In this document: one piece after another, positions 55,375 to 64,000 of the stretch
How positions within the stretch are numbered: the stretch's first letter is position 1
Layout: each line of letters begins with the position of its first letter
DNA from: Laguncularia racemosa
Taxonomy: Eukaryota; Streptophyta; Magnoliopsida; Myrtales; Combretaceae
DNA length: 64,000 bases
Assembly (NCBI GenBank): GCA_037954665.1
Contig: JBBMOL010000282.1
Location: forward strand, 186,001-250,000
Direction of reading: 5' to 3'
Translations under genes and position numbers: made by a program
The notes under the pieces: generated by a model
What the model was told of the DNA's origin: nothing
Seen by the model: the letters and a program-made list of their open reading frames with translations, nothing else
The model's database searches: none

Positions 55375-56660
55375 ATCACTTCTCTTCAGTCAAAATTGCT
55401 GGGTTTTGAGTTGTTGAAAGAACAATATGTATGTGATGACGAATTCAAGACTGTCATGGAGAGGTGTCTTGGAGGCGGGATGTATGATGGATATTGTGTG
55501 ATAGATGGTTTTCTGTATAAATCAAGAAAACTATGTATTCTATTTGGATCTGTGAGGGAATTATTAGTAAGGGAAGCACATGCAGGTGGTTTGTCAGGGC
55601 ATTTTGGTGAGAAGAGAACTTTAGCCATATTGAGGGAGAATTTCTACTGGAAATGTATGATAAAGGATGTCCATAGGGTACTAGAAAGGTGTGGTGTTTA
55701 CAAGAGAGCCAAGGGGAGGAAAGGTGCGCAGGTTGAATATATGCCTTTACCTATACCATCTAAACCGTGGATTGATATCAGCATGGATTTTGTGTTGGGA
55801 TTACCTAGAACACAAAGGGGGAAAGACTCTATTATGGTGGTTGTTGATCGATTCAGAAAAATATCACACTTTGTGCCATGCCACAAAACAGACGATGCTC
55901 TTTTTATTGCTAACCTTTTTGTGCAGGAAATTGTCAAATTACATGGAGTTCCACACAGCGTAGTGTCAAATAGAGATACTAAGTTCCTTAGTTTCTTTTG
56001 AAAAACATTATGGAGAAGACTGGGTACTAAACTGATGTACAGTACCTCTTGCCATCCCCAAACTGATGGACAAACAGAGGTTGTCAACCGCACGCTTGGG
56101 AATCTTCTCAGAGCAACAGTTGGCAAGAATCTTACTGATTGGGACTTGTGTCTTCCTATTGTTGAGTTCGCTTACAATAGGTCCACTCATTGTTCAACCA
56201 GTAAGTCTCCCTTTGAAGTTGTTTATGGCTATAACCCTTCCATTCCATTGGATTTTATAGTTGGACCAGCGACAAAGGAAGAAAGTCTTAATGGAGTTGA
56301 CCGAGCACAACAGATTCAACACATCCATGATCGGACCACTGAACACCTTCAAAAGACCTAGGAACAACAGAGGATCCAGGGAAACAGGCACAGGAAAATT
56401 CATCTCTATAATCCAGGTGACTTAGTCTGGATTAATCTTAGCAAGGACAGGTTTCCACATAAAAAGTCACAGAAGATATCTCCTAGATCAGACGGACCAT
56501 TCAGGGTCTTAAAGCGCATCAACAACAATGCTTATCGCATCGAGTTACCAGGAGAATATGGAGTATCACCCACTTTTAATGTCTCAGATCTTTCACCATA
56601 CTTAGCAAATGACTTGCACAAAGATCCATCAGATTTAAGGGCAAATATTCCAGAAGCCTG
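55375..56660 (+). pseudogene. Element H integrase
   Basis: The zinc-binding end has REAHAGGLSGHFGEKRTLAI and VLERCGVYKRAKG, where the expected second Cys of CxxC is replaced by Lys (55,573-55,710). The core has WIDISMDFVLGLPRTQRGKD (first Asp), VVSNRDTKFLSFF (second Asp, about 55,975) and HPQTDGQTEVVNRTLGNLL with the catalytic Glu (about 56,080). A frameshift with a stop lies at 55,999-56,035. The C-terminal part includes PGDLVWINLSKDRFPHKKSQ, SPRSDGPFRV and VSDLSPYLAN, and ends at TGA 56,659. The C-terminal region matches the CR-type tail position of CRM elements. Confidence 0.8.
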
Positions 56661-56666
56661 AGGAGA
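56653..56666 (+). other. Polypurine tract of element H
   Basis: GAAGCCTGAGGAGA immediately before the LTR. D has GAGGCTTAAGGAGA at the same place. Confidence 0.6.
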
Positions 56667-57684
56667 TGATAGGAATCAAACTCTTCCAGGACCTATCACT
56701 AGGGCCCGAACTAAGGGTCTCCAAAATCTAGCATTGAGGGTTTTGCTAGAGAAACCTAACCTTGAGAAATCTAACCTACTTCCTACATATTTGCACTATA
56801 ATTTTGATGCATTTCAACAGGCTCATTTGTCAGTCCTACAGGATGCAAAAAACACCCATACTACTGAGCGAATCAAGGTTGTCAATGAAACTTGATTCAA
56901 AAGCTTCTTGAAGACTAGCATCATGAAGGACCATTTCTTTTATATATTTATTCTTTTATGAACTATTTTGGTTGTATTTTGGTTTTGGGAAACTTTTATT
57001 TCCTTGTAATTTTCATTTAGGGCTAGCTACCTTAAAAGTGGCAAACTTGTAATTTTAACCACTTTTTAACCCTAAGAGTAGCAAGTATAAATACTTGCTT
57101 AAGAGAGGGTTTCAGGAGGCCAATTTTTACAGATTTGAAAGACACATTTCACGTGTGAATTAGGGTTCTTTCCTTAGTTCCAAACACTTATCAATTTCAA
57201 CCCAAGAATTGGAATTTTGGCAAGTGTGACGAAGGCGAATTGTGAGTCATATCAATTCAATTTTGTTGTATGTTCATTTCTTCTCTAGTGAGTCATATCT
57301 AGGGTAGGTTTGGACCTTTCTTGGACATATTTGTGGTTCTATTTCATGAACATCAATCTTATAAGTTTGATTGTTTCCTTGAGCACTTGAATTACATACT
57401 TCATTGTTATTGTTGGCGTGAATTTGTGATTGAAAGGGAAAGTGGATTTCATTGGTTTATTGCTTTCTTTGATCTAATTTCCATGTGATATTTCAATCCT
57501 TATTGTGGTTTTTTGGTTAATGTTACCAATAGGGATTACAATTAAATCATTTGAACAACATTTTCCATCAAAATCATCAAAGGTGTCATGTGAATTGCTT
57601 CCTTGGTGGACCAGTTTTGTATGAGATTTGAGATTGTTTTCTTGAGTCTTTTGATTGTGCTTCCAAGTGGATTTAGGCACATCA
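56667..57684 (+). repeat. 3' LTR of element H
   Basis: 1,018 bases, the partner of 51,545-52,562. TATA box at 57,086-57,093. It is followed by target duplication AGAAG. Confidence 0.93.
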
Positions 57685-58027
57685 AGAAGAGGACCCAAAA
57701 GAGGATCTAGAAGAAGACCCAGAAGAAGATCTAGAAGAAGGTCTAGAAGAAGAAAATTCTAACTTCTGGAATCATGCGATATGGATAGAAAGATATGAAG
57801 AAGAAGTCTTGCTCTTTGAAGAAAATTTTGATTTGGAAGGAGCTTCTGAAAATGAAAGCATAGCATCTGATTCCCCTAGAGAAGAAGAGGAGGAGGAGAA
57901 AGAAACTGAAGAAAAAAGAAGAAGAAGAGGAAGAGAGGAAGAAACTGAAGAAGAAGAAGAAAAAGAGGAAGAGGAGGAAGAAGAAATTGAAGAAGAAGAA
58001 GAAGAAGAAGAAGTGGATGAAGAGTGA
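57685..58027 (+). pseudogene. Extra 5' ORF of element G, second part
   Basis: The continuation of the ORF interrupted by H. The 12-base EEDP/EEDL repeat goes on to about 57,750, then a unique stretch NFWNHAIWIERYEEEVLLF follows. A very acidic tail (57,870-58,024) is made almost only of Glu with a short RRRRGRE island, and the ORF ends at 58,027. The whole ORF would have coded about 300 residues with an acidic C-terminal half. Glu-runs like this arise easily by replication slippage in GAA/GAG tracts, so length may vary between copies. Confidence 0.55.
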
Positions 58028-58586
58028 AGAAGTGATACTAACAGGAGTAACGAGGATGCGAATGAGTAATTATGAATGTCGCTTGAAGAAAGTAGAATGA
58101 AACACTAACTTTTGAAAATAACATAGAGAAGAATGTGTATGCGTGTTAGCAAAACCAAAAAGGGAAATTTTGTAGCCAATATATATGTATCCCTTTAAAT
58201 TAATGTATATGTATAGATGGAATTTTGAGGAATATATGTAAATACTTAAACTTCAGTGTATTTATGATCTTTAGTATAAATATATAAAAATGTTATGGAC
58301 TCTTGTTGATAATTGTATTATTCATGAAATATACTTATCAATTAGATGTTCTAAAATAATAAAAAATGCATTGATACATTCTAGAGGAACTATTAGTAGG
58401 GGACGAAAAGCCGCTACAATTCCTGGACGTCGAGACGGGAGCGAAACCCCACCGTTTGGAACATCACCTATAATGCCTTAAGGAAATCCCAAAAGTTAAC
58501 CTATAACGTCAGGACAAGCGACCAGATCTGAAAGACAAGACACGATAGAAACTCATACCAAAGGAGAAGGAAGAAAAGAAGAATGC
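58028..58586 (+). other. Linker between the extra ORF and gag in element G
   Basis: Mostly AT-rich with no domain. The last 200 bases carry a basic segment (HSRGTISRGRKAATIPGRRD at about 58,380-58,440) in an open frame that ends at 58,479. Confidence 0.45.
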
Positions 58587-59700
58587 ATGACGAGGCTTGA
58601 AACAACTATACAACAGCTAGTGCAACAACAAGCTTTGTTAATTCAACGACTGATGCCAGGAGGTCAATCATCATCCCAATCGGTTACTCCACCGTCGCAA
58701 GCACAACAGACACTACCAGTAGAGCCTCAACAGCCACAACAAGCACCATTGTCATCTCCACTAGTCCGAACCACTCACATATCACAAACAGAAGATAGAC
58801 TCGGGAATAATCAAAGGGAAAGTGGTCATGTGTAGAAAAGTACATTTCTTAATTTCATACACTCTAATAGATTCTTTGATGGAATGTATGGAAAGCTAGA
58901 AGAAGCCAAAGAATGGATAGCTCAATTAGAAAGATCATTTGACGCTTATGAGGTAGAGGATTACCAAAGACTAGCCTACACTTCTTATATGCTGAAAGCT
59001 AAGGCTAGGATATGGTGGGATACGAGACAGAGGGCAATACTTTAACCAATTTCTTGGGAAACTTTTCGAGAAGAATTCTTTAAAGAATATTTCCTAAAAA
59101 GTGTCAGAATGTGACTGAGTGGACAATTGTTCCAACTAGAAAAGGGTTTGAAAAGCATTGATTAGTATGAAAACAAATTTATTAGATTGCTATAATTTGC
59201 CCCAAATATCTATAAGGATTCAAATGAATTGAAGATGCAATTATTCATGAATGAGTTAGATGCTAAAACCCAAGGACAAATCCTTGAATTCAAGTTGAAA
59301 ACATATGCTGAGGTAATAAGTAAAGCTCGAGCCTTAGAGCAAACTAAACAAAGAATGGAAAATATGAGAAATCAAGCAAGGCCAAATGTTGGAGCACATA
59401 TTCCAATAAAAAGACCTTTATTCCTACCCATCCCAAATGATAGAGGAAAAAGGCTAATGATGAACATGAGACCTTTAAGTACAAAGCCGTCGGTGATTCC
59501 CTCCCAAGCGAAACAAATTTTTGTAAAGTGTTGGAAGTGTGGACAAGGACACTATCTAAGAGATTGAAACCTCCTGAAAGGGAAATGCTTCAAATGTGGA
59601 ATGGATAACCACCAAGCAATAGACTGTCCACAGAAAAATATTATAACTTGTTATTCATGTGGATAACCTAGACATCTATCTAGCATGTGTCCCAAGAAGT
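58587..59700 (+). pseudogene. Element G gag
   Basis: It starts MTRLETTIQQLVQQQALLIQ at 58,587, a helical N-terminus, then a Gln/Pro/Ser-rich linker to a stop at 58,833. The capsid core follows in the same region: FFDGMYGKLEEAKEWIAQLE, YTSYMLKAKARIWWDTR and ETFREEFFKEYFLKS (58,860-59,110), with a stop near 59,045. Then MQLFMNELDAKTQGQILEFK and EVISKARALEQTKQRMENMR (59,229-59,380). Three CCHC-type knuckles follow: CWKCGQGHYLRD with its last Cys replaced by a stop (59,532-59,570), CFKCGMDNHQAIDC (59,586-59,627) and CYSCG-stop-PRHLSSMC (59,649-59,690). Confidence 0.8.
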
Positions 59701-60059
59701 ACCAAGGACCTAGAGCTAAAACGATAACACCTAAAGCTATTAATGAAAGACCAGCCAACAAATCGACAAGGTAGAGTACGCAAGGAGCTAACCCTCAAGC
59801 TAGCAGTGCTCAAGAATTTGCTATCGAAAGCACAAACATGGGAGAATGGACTGATGAAGAGCCCGGATAGTATCAAGACATTGATTTAGCAGCCATGGAA
59901 TACTTAGAAGAAGGAGACCTAGTAATCGGTACGTTAAAATTTGACTTATCTACTTATCATATCTTATACATATGAAGAGTAGGGAGAAGAATTTATAAAA
60001 ACCTATGAAAGAATTGCTAGTATAAGAAGGATAACAAATAAGCATAGTAATTTGATGTC

Positions 60060-60470
60060 ATGAAATTGATAGGAATTGTTCTAATCGCTACACAACCTAC
60101 TTTTGTGCTATTTAATACAAGAGCTTCATATTCTTTCATAAGTCTAGTGGTAACCCAACAGCGAAGGCTAGGAGTCCAACCATCTTTACAGACTTTAAGG
60201 ATAAGTACTCCTACTGGAAAGCAGGCTATCACTAAAGAAACGGTAAAAGATTGCCCCATCAAAATAGAAGGAAGGAATATGCCTACAAATCTAATCGTCT
60301 TAGCTATGAAAGGTTGTGAAGTAATTTTGGGAATGGATTTGTTATCTCAACATTACACCTATGTAGATTGCAAGAATAAAGAAGTGTGGTTTAATAAGCT
60401 AAGGACAAAAATCATAGTGTTTCGAGGACAAGCGAGAAAAACTCCTGAAGCTTCTACTAATGTGGTTTAA
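60060..60470 (+). pseudogene. Element G protease
   Basis: A protease-like segment with VLFNTRASYSFISLVV at 60,105-60,155, where chromovirus proteases have LFDTGASHSFIS. The catalytic Asp is Asn (codon AAT 60,114-60,116) and the following Gly is Arg (60,120-60,122). The enzyme could therefore not work even without the stops. Later blocks are CPIKIEGRNMPTNLIVLAMK and CEVILGMDLLSQHYTYVDC, typical of the domain. The frame is open for 136 codons. Confidence 0.8.
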
Positions 60471-60500
60471 GAAAAAGGAAAAGGTTTTCAAAACTGGAGC

Positions 60501-61237
60501 ATGTGCTTAATAAGTGCAGTAGAACTAGAGAAGGAATCACCAAGGTTAGAAGAAATACCAATTGTTAAGGAATATCCTGAGGTGTTTCCTGAAGAATTAC
60601 CAGGACTACCACCTTCAAGAGAATTGGACTTTACCATCGAGACTAAACCCGGTACTGAACCAATCTCGAAGGCACCATATCGGATGGCTCCAATCGAACT
60701 GCAAGAATTGAAGAAACAATTACAAGAACTAATTGAAAAGGGGTTTATTCGACCGAGCGTATCTCTTTGGGGAGCTCCAGTATTGTTTATCAAGAAAAAG
60801 ATGGATCCATGCAATTATATATTGATTATCGTGAATTGAATGAAGTGACTATCAAGAATAGGTAACCATTACCAAGAATCGATGATCTTTTTTATCAATT
60901 GAGGGGAGCGAATATCTTTTCCAAGATTAACTTACGATCCGGGTACCATCAGTTGAAAATCAAATCGGAAGATATCCCTAAGACTACTTTTAGAATGAGA
61001 TATGGCCATTATGAATTTTTAGTTATGCCATTCGGGTTAACAAATGCTCCAACTATATTCATGGATCTCATGAATAGAATTTTTCAGCCATTCTTAGATA
61101 AGTTACTCGTGGTTTTTATTGACGACATTCACATCTTTTCTAAGATGCCAGCAGAACATGAGGAGCATTTGAGGATAGCTCTAGGATTGTTGAAATAGCA
61201 TCGATTATATGCAAAATTGTCTAAGTGTGAGTTTTAG
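60501..61237 (+). pseudogene. Element G reverse transcriptase
   Basis: It opens with IVKEYPEVFPEELPGLPPSR and TKPGTEPISKAPYRMAPIEL, standard gypsy RT entry blocks. Then LQELIEKGFIRPSVSLWGAP and VLFIKKKMD, followed by a frameshift near 60,800. Core: KINLRSGYHQLKIKSEDIPK, HYEFLVMPFGLTNAP and the box FIDD (61,115-61,126) inside VVFIDDIHIFSK, both Asp intact. Stops at 61,196 and 61,235. Confidence 0.8.
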
Positions 61238-61920
61238 ATGCAACAAGTAGCATTTTTAGGACATATCGTATCTGGTCAAGGAATAACGATCGATCCAGCT
61301 AAAATAGAGGCCATAGTTGATTGGAAGCAACCTACAACCGTAATAGAAGTAAGAAGTTTTCTTGGTTTAGCCGGATATTACAGACGGTTCGTGAAAAGTT
61401 TTTCCCAAATATCAAAACCACTAACTACGCTGACCCGGAAGGAAGTGAGGTTCGTATGGGATGAGGCTTGCGAAAGAAGCTTCCAAGAATTGAAGCAACG
61501 GCTAATTACAGCTCCGATCTTAACATTACCCAATACGGAAGAACCTTTTTGTATATACAGTGACGCTTCTCAAAACAGATTGGGTTGTGTGTTGATGTAA
61601 AATGAGAAAGTAGTAGCTTATGCCTCCAGACAATTGAAACCACATGAAAGGAACTATCCTACTCATGATTTGGAGTTAGCTACCATTATATTTGCCCTGA
61701 AAATATGGAGACATTATCTATATGGGCAAAGATGCGAAATATATACGGATCATAAAAGTTTGAAATATCTATTCACTCAGAAGGAGTTGAATATGCGATA
61801 AAGAAGATGGCTCGAACTTCTTAAGGATTACGATCTCAGTATCAACTACTACCCAGGAAGAGCCAATGTTGTGGCAGATGCTTTAAGTAGAAAGAATCAT
61901 GGCCAAATGGCGGCTCTCTT
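61238..61920 (+). pseudogene. Element G RNase H
   Basis: After the RT thumb (VAFLGHIVSGQGITIDPAKI, then SFLGLAGYYRRFVKSF) comes RNase H: FCIYSDASQNRLGCVLM with the SDAS catalytic block (stop at 61,598), VVAYASRQLKPHERNYPTHD, LELATIIFALKIWRHYLYG, CEIYTDHKSLKYLFTQKELN (stop at 61,799) and GRANVVADALSRKN at about 61,860-61,895. The acidic positions look conserved. Both stops replace a usually present Gln. Confidence 0.8.
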
Positions 61921-62179
61921 AATAGAACAACGGCAATTGATACAAGAATTTGAAAAACTGAGAATCGAATTTGCTTAGCATGAAGAAGAAGCCCAATTAG
62001 CCACTCTAGAAGTACGACCTACACTTCTAGATGAGATCAAGGAAATGTAGCGCACTGACCTAAGAACAATAGAACTCCGAGATAAAGTGAAACGAGGAGT
62101 CAACACTGACCTTAAAGTGACCTTAGAAGGAATCCTAAAACTAAGGGGTAGATGGTACGTACCGGCAAACTCAAAATTA

Positions 62180-63273
62180 AGAAAATAGATTTTGGATAAA
62201 GCTCACAACTCTGGATACATCGTACACCCAAGAGGAAACAAGATGTATCAAGAACTCAAGAAGGGCTATTAGTGGGAAGGCATGAAAAAGGATATAGCAC
62301 GATATGTTTCTCAATGTTCTATCTGCTAACAAGTTAAGGTTGAACATCAAAGACCTGGTGGATTGTTACAACCATTGCCAATTCCAGAGTGGAAATGGGA
62401 ACAAATCACAATGGATTTTGTTACAGCATTACCTAGAACAAAAGCTGGACACGAAGCTATATAGGTGATCGTGGATCGATTGACCAAATCTGTTCATTTC
62501 TTACCCGTCAATATGACATACTCCTTAGACAAATTGGCTGGAATTTATTTACGAGAAATCATGAGACTCCACAGAGTGCCATAAAGTATCATATATGATC
62601 GAGATCCGCAATTTGTATCTAATTTTGGAGAAGCTTACAATGAACTTTAGGGACAAAACTACAATTTAGTACATCATATCATCCTCAAATTGATGGACAA
62701 TCTAAGCGAACGATCCAAACGTTAGAAGATATGTTGAGAGCTTGTGCGTTAGACTTTAAAGACAGTTGGGATCGACATTTACCACTAATCGAGTTTGCCT
62801 ACAATAACAGTTATCACTCATCGATCAAAATAGCCCCTTACAAAGCTTTATATGGAAGAAAATGTAGATCTCCATTGTATTGGGATGAATCTGAAAGGAG
62901 CACCATTAGGTTAGATCTGTTACAAGAAATGATAGACAATGTTTCCATCATCAAACAATGAATGAAGGAAACTCAAGATCACCAGAAGAGCTGGATGGAC
63001 TTAAAAAGGAGAGAGGTTAAGTTTCTACTAGGATAGCACGTTTATTTGAAAGTTACTCCAATCAAAGGAAGAAGAAGATTTGGAATGAAAGGAAAACTGA
63101 GTCCTAGATATGTAGGGCTGTATGAAGTGCTAGAAAGAATTGGTGAAGTAGCCTATCACCTAACATTATCGCCCCAACTATCAGGAATCCATGATGTGTT
63201 CCACGTGTCATTGGTTCGAAAGTGTATCCCAGATCTAAATCGAGCTATCGAAATGGATATCCTAATGCTCTGA
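62180..63273 (+). pseudogene. Element G integrase
   Basis: Segments of gypsy integrase in order: AHNSGYIVHPRGNKMYQELK (His pair of the zinc finger), YVSQCSIC, WKWEQITMDFVTALPRTKAG (first Asp, about 62,415), VIVDRLTKSVHFLPVNM, SIIYDRDPQFVSNFGEAYN (second Asp, about 62,600), LACALD-type helix and FAYNNSYHSSIKIAPYKALY (62,731-62,850), GRKCRSPLYWDE and GKLSPRYVGLYEVLERIGEV (63,046-63,273). Stops and frameshifts occur near 62,330, 62,460, 62,583, 62,650 and 62,720. The region with the catalytic Glu (about 62,700) is frameshifted. Confidence 0.8.
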
Positions 63274-63460
63274 CTGAATATGACGTATCAAGAACACCCC
63301 ATTCGAATCCTCGACTTTCAGACTTGAGAGTTATGTAGCAAGATCATCCGATTCGTCAAGGTCCAATGGAGCCAACACTCGGAACGAGAAGCGGCTTGGG
63401 AGAAAGAAGAGGAGATGAAGGAAAGATACCCTCAACTCTTCAAGAAACTAGGTAAGTACT
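63274..63460 (+). pseudogene. Element G chromodomain-type tail
   Basis: Following integrase in a shifted frame are YQEHPIRILDFQT, then KIIRFVKVQWSQHSEREAAW and EKEEEMKERYPQLFKKLGKY. This is the C-terminal tail of Tekay/Del chromoviruses, thought to help target integration to chromatin. A frameshift lies near 63,275 and a stop near 63,325. It is the best evidence for the lineage. Confidence 0.75.
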
Positions 63461-63487
63461 AAAGTTTTGAAGACAAAACTTTTTTTT

Positions 63488-63499
63488 AGGAGGCGAGGA
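63488..63499 (+). other. Polypurine tract of element G
   Basis: AGGAGGCGAGGA after a T7 run, immediately before the LTR TGCAAAACCC. It is a typical Tekay/Del junction. Confidence 0.7.
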
Positions 63500-64000
63500 T
63501 GCAAAACCCGCGAAATTCATAAAATATAACACTAGAAAAAAATACTATGGAAATTAATTATAAATCAAGAGAATTTAAAATAAAGGATATACATTCCTAA
63601 AAATCTAAATTACGAACTGTATTGGGTTAAATAAGAAAAATTTATAGGAAATTACAAATTCGAAATTTTAAATAAAAAAATTTCGAATGGATAATTATAA
63701 TTCGAATAGTCAAATTCCTAAATGTAAAATTTCATAATGAAAAACTTAAATTTTAAGATTTTAATTAATAATTTATTAATAGCTAAAGATAAAATAAATA
63801 AGTTTGAAAAAAAAGAAAAAGCTAAGTCGGTGATGCATAGTGACTATATAAAGTACACCGTGCATCAGGAGAGTGCCAGAAGCTCATCGAGAATTCTAGA
63901 AAAAGAGAGAATGTGAGAAAAAGGGACAGGAAGAAGAAGAAAATTTTAAAAAAAAAATTGTAGTTTTTACATACGACTTCCAAATCACAAATCGAGACTA
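63500..64000 (+). repeat. 3' LTR of element G, cut by window edge
   Basis: The first 501 bases of the right LTR, matching 48,251 onward with moderate divergence, including the TATA box CTATATAAAG at 63,844-63,853. About 2 kb should follow outside the window. Confidence 0.9.

Larger units (their letters stand above)
51545..57684 (+). mobile_element. Element H: gag-less CRM-like gypsy
   Basis: A plus-strand Ty3/gypsy element of 6,140 bases with two 1,018-base LTRs and a perfect target duplication AGAAG (51,540-51,544 and 57,685-57,689). The internal order is primer site, a leader of about 770 bases, protease, RT, RNase H, integrase, polypurine tract. There is no gag. It belongs to the same family as D: same LTR ends (TGATAGGAATC...CATCA), same TATA, same protease start. 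The QRENLFHTSC and IDGGSCTNV protease and the integrase resemble CRM/Galadriel chromoviruses. The reading frame is interrupted by several stops and one or more frameshifts. Confidence 0.88.
48251..64000 (+). mobile_element. Element G: Tekay/Del-type chromovirus, interrupted by H, right end outside window
   Basis: A plus-strand Ty3/gypsy element with a left LTR of about 2.5 kb, a Met-tRNA primer site, an unusual ORF before gag, gag with three knuckles, protease, RT, RNase H, integrase, a chromodomain-type tail, a polypurine tract and a right LTR that runs off the window. Long LTRs, the YEEHP-like tail and the GAGGCGAGGATG-type junction point to Tekay/Del. It is inserted in the 3' LTR of C. The left flank is TCTCT, which should be the target duplication. 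Confidence 0.85.

Noticed and set aside
57809..58027. Host acidic nuclear protein (Glu-rich ORF)
   Set aside because: It is in frame with the acidic repeat left of element H and lies between primer site and gag of element G. It is therefore part of the retrotransposon.
1..64000. tRNA, rRNA or other structured RNA genes
   Set aside because: No cloverleaf with A and B boxes was noticed. The TGGTATCAGAGC hits are primer-binding sites next to LTRs and not tRNA genes.
1..64000. A new defence, biosynthetic or other multi-gene system
   Set aside because: All multi-domain coding sequence is explained by LTR retrotransposons or by two partial host gene fragments. No gene cluster remains.

Overview
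This window looks like nuclear DNA of a flowering plant. It is AT-rich, has no bacterial-type gene layout and is dominated by plant-lineage LTR retrotransposons. I cannot name the species. No intact host gene is visible; the only host-like coding pieces are fragments of a P4-type phospholipid-transporting ATPase (about 40.51-40.87 kb) and of the Golgi tethering subunit COG4 (46.27-46.94 kb).

Layout. 1-0.85 kb: minus-strand 3' end of a Ty3/gypsy element (A), cut by the window edge. 0.85-8.16 kb: mostly gene-free AT-rich DNA with a minisatellite, microsatellites and one MITE (7,108-7,528). 8.16-8.58 kb: a stray gypsy protease fragment. 8.58-14.06 kb: truncated minus-strand Tat-type gypsy (B). 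14.06-15.56 kb: no gene. From 15.56 kb on, almost everything is explained as one nest.

The nest. The host is a plus-strand Tat-type gypsy (C, 15.56-48.25 kb, same family as B). Into its gag-protease interval went D (17,627-31,585, a gag-less CRM-like gypsy), and into D's leader went E (19,381-29,545, a SIRE-type copia with a third ORF, minus strand). Into C's 3' region, which also carries antisense plant-mobile-domain-like sequence and the two host gene fragments, went F (41,109-45,587, copia, minus strand). Into C's 3' LTR went G (48,251 to beyond 64,000, a Tekay/Del-type chromovirus), and into a 5' ORF of G went H (51,545-57,684, a second member of D's family). Target-site duplications support D (AACTA/AACTG), E (AATTC), F (GAAAT) and H (AGAAG). 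Element B preserves the uninterrupted form of D's insertion site.

Function. Every element carries stops, frameshifts or lost catalytic residues, many of them C-to-T type changes at glutamine or arginine codons, as expected of old methylated heterochromatin. E is the least damaged: its two 1,461-base LTRs differ at roughly 3% of sites by eye. The most unusual observations are the gag-less D/H family with a variable 39-base (13-codon) repeat between protease and reverse transcriptase, an extra acidic-repeat ORF upstream of gag in G, and the P4-ATPase and COG4 fragments lying just upstream of a polypurine tract and LTR of C, which suggests gene capture. I found no CRISPR, defence or metabolic system. 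Lineage names rest on motif recognition, not on a phylogeny.
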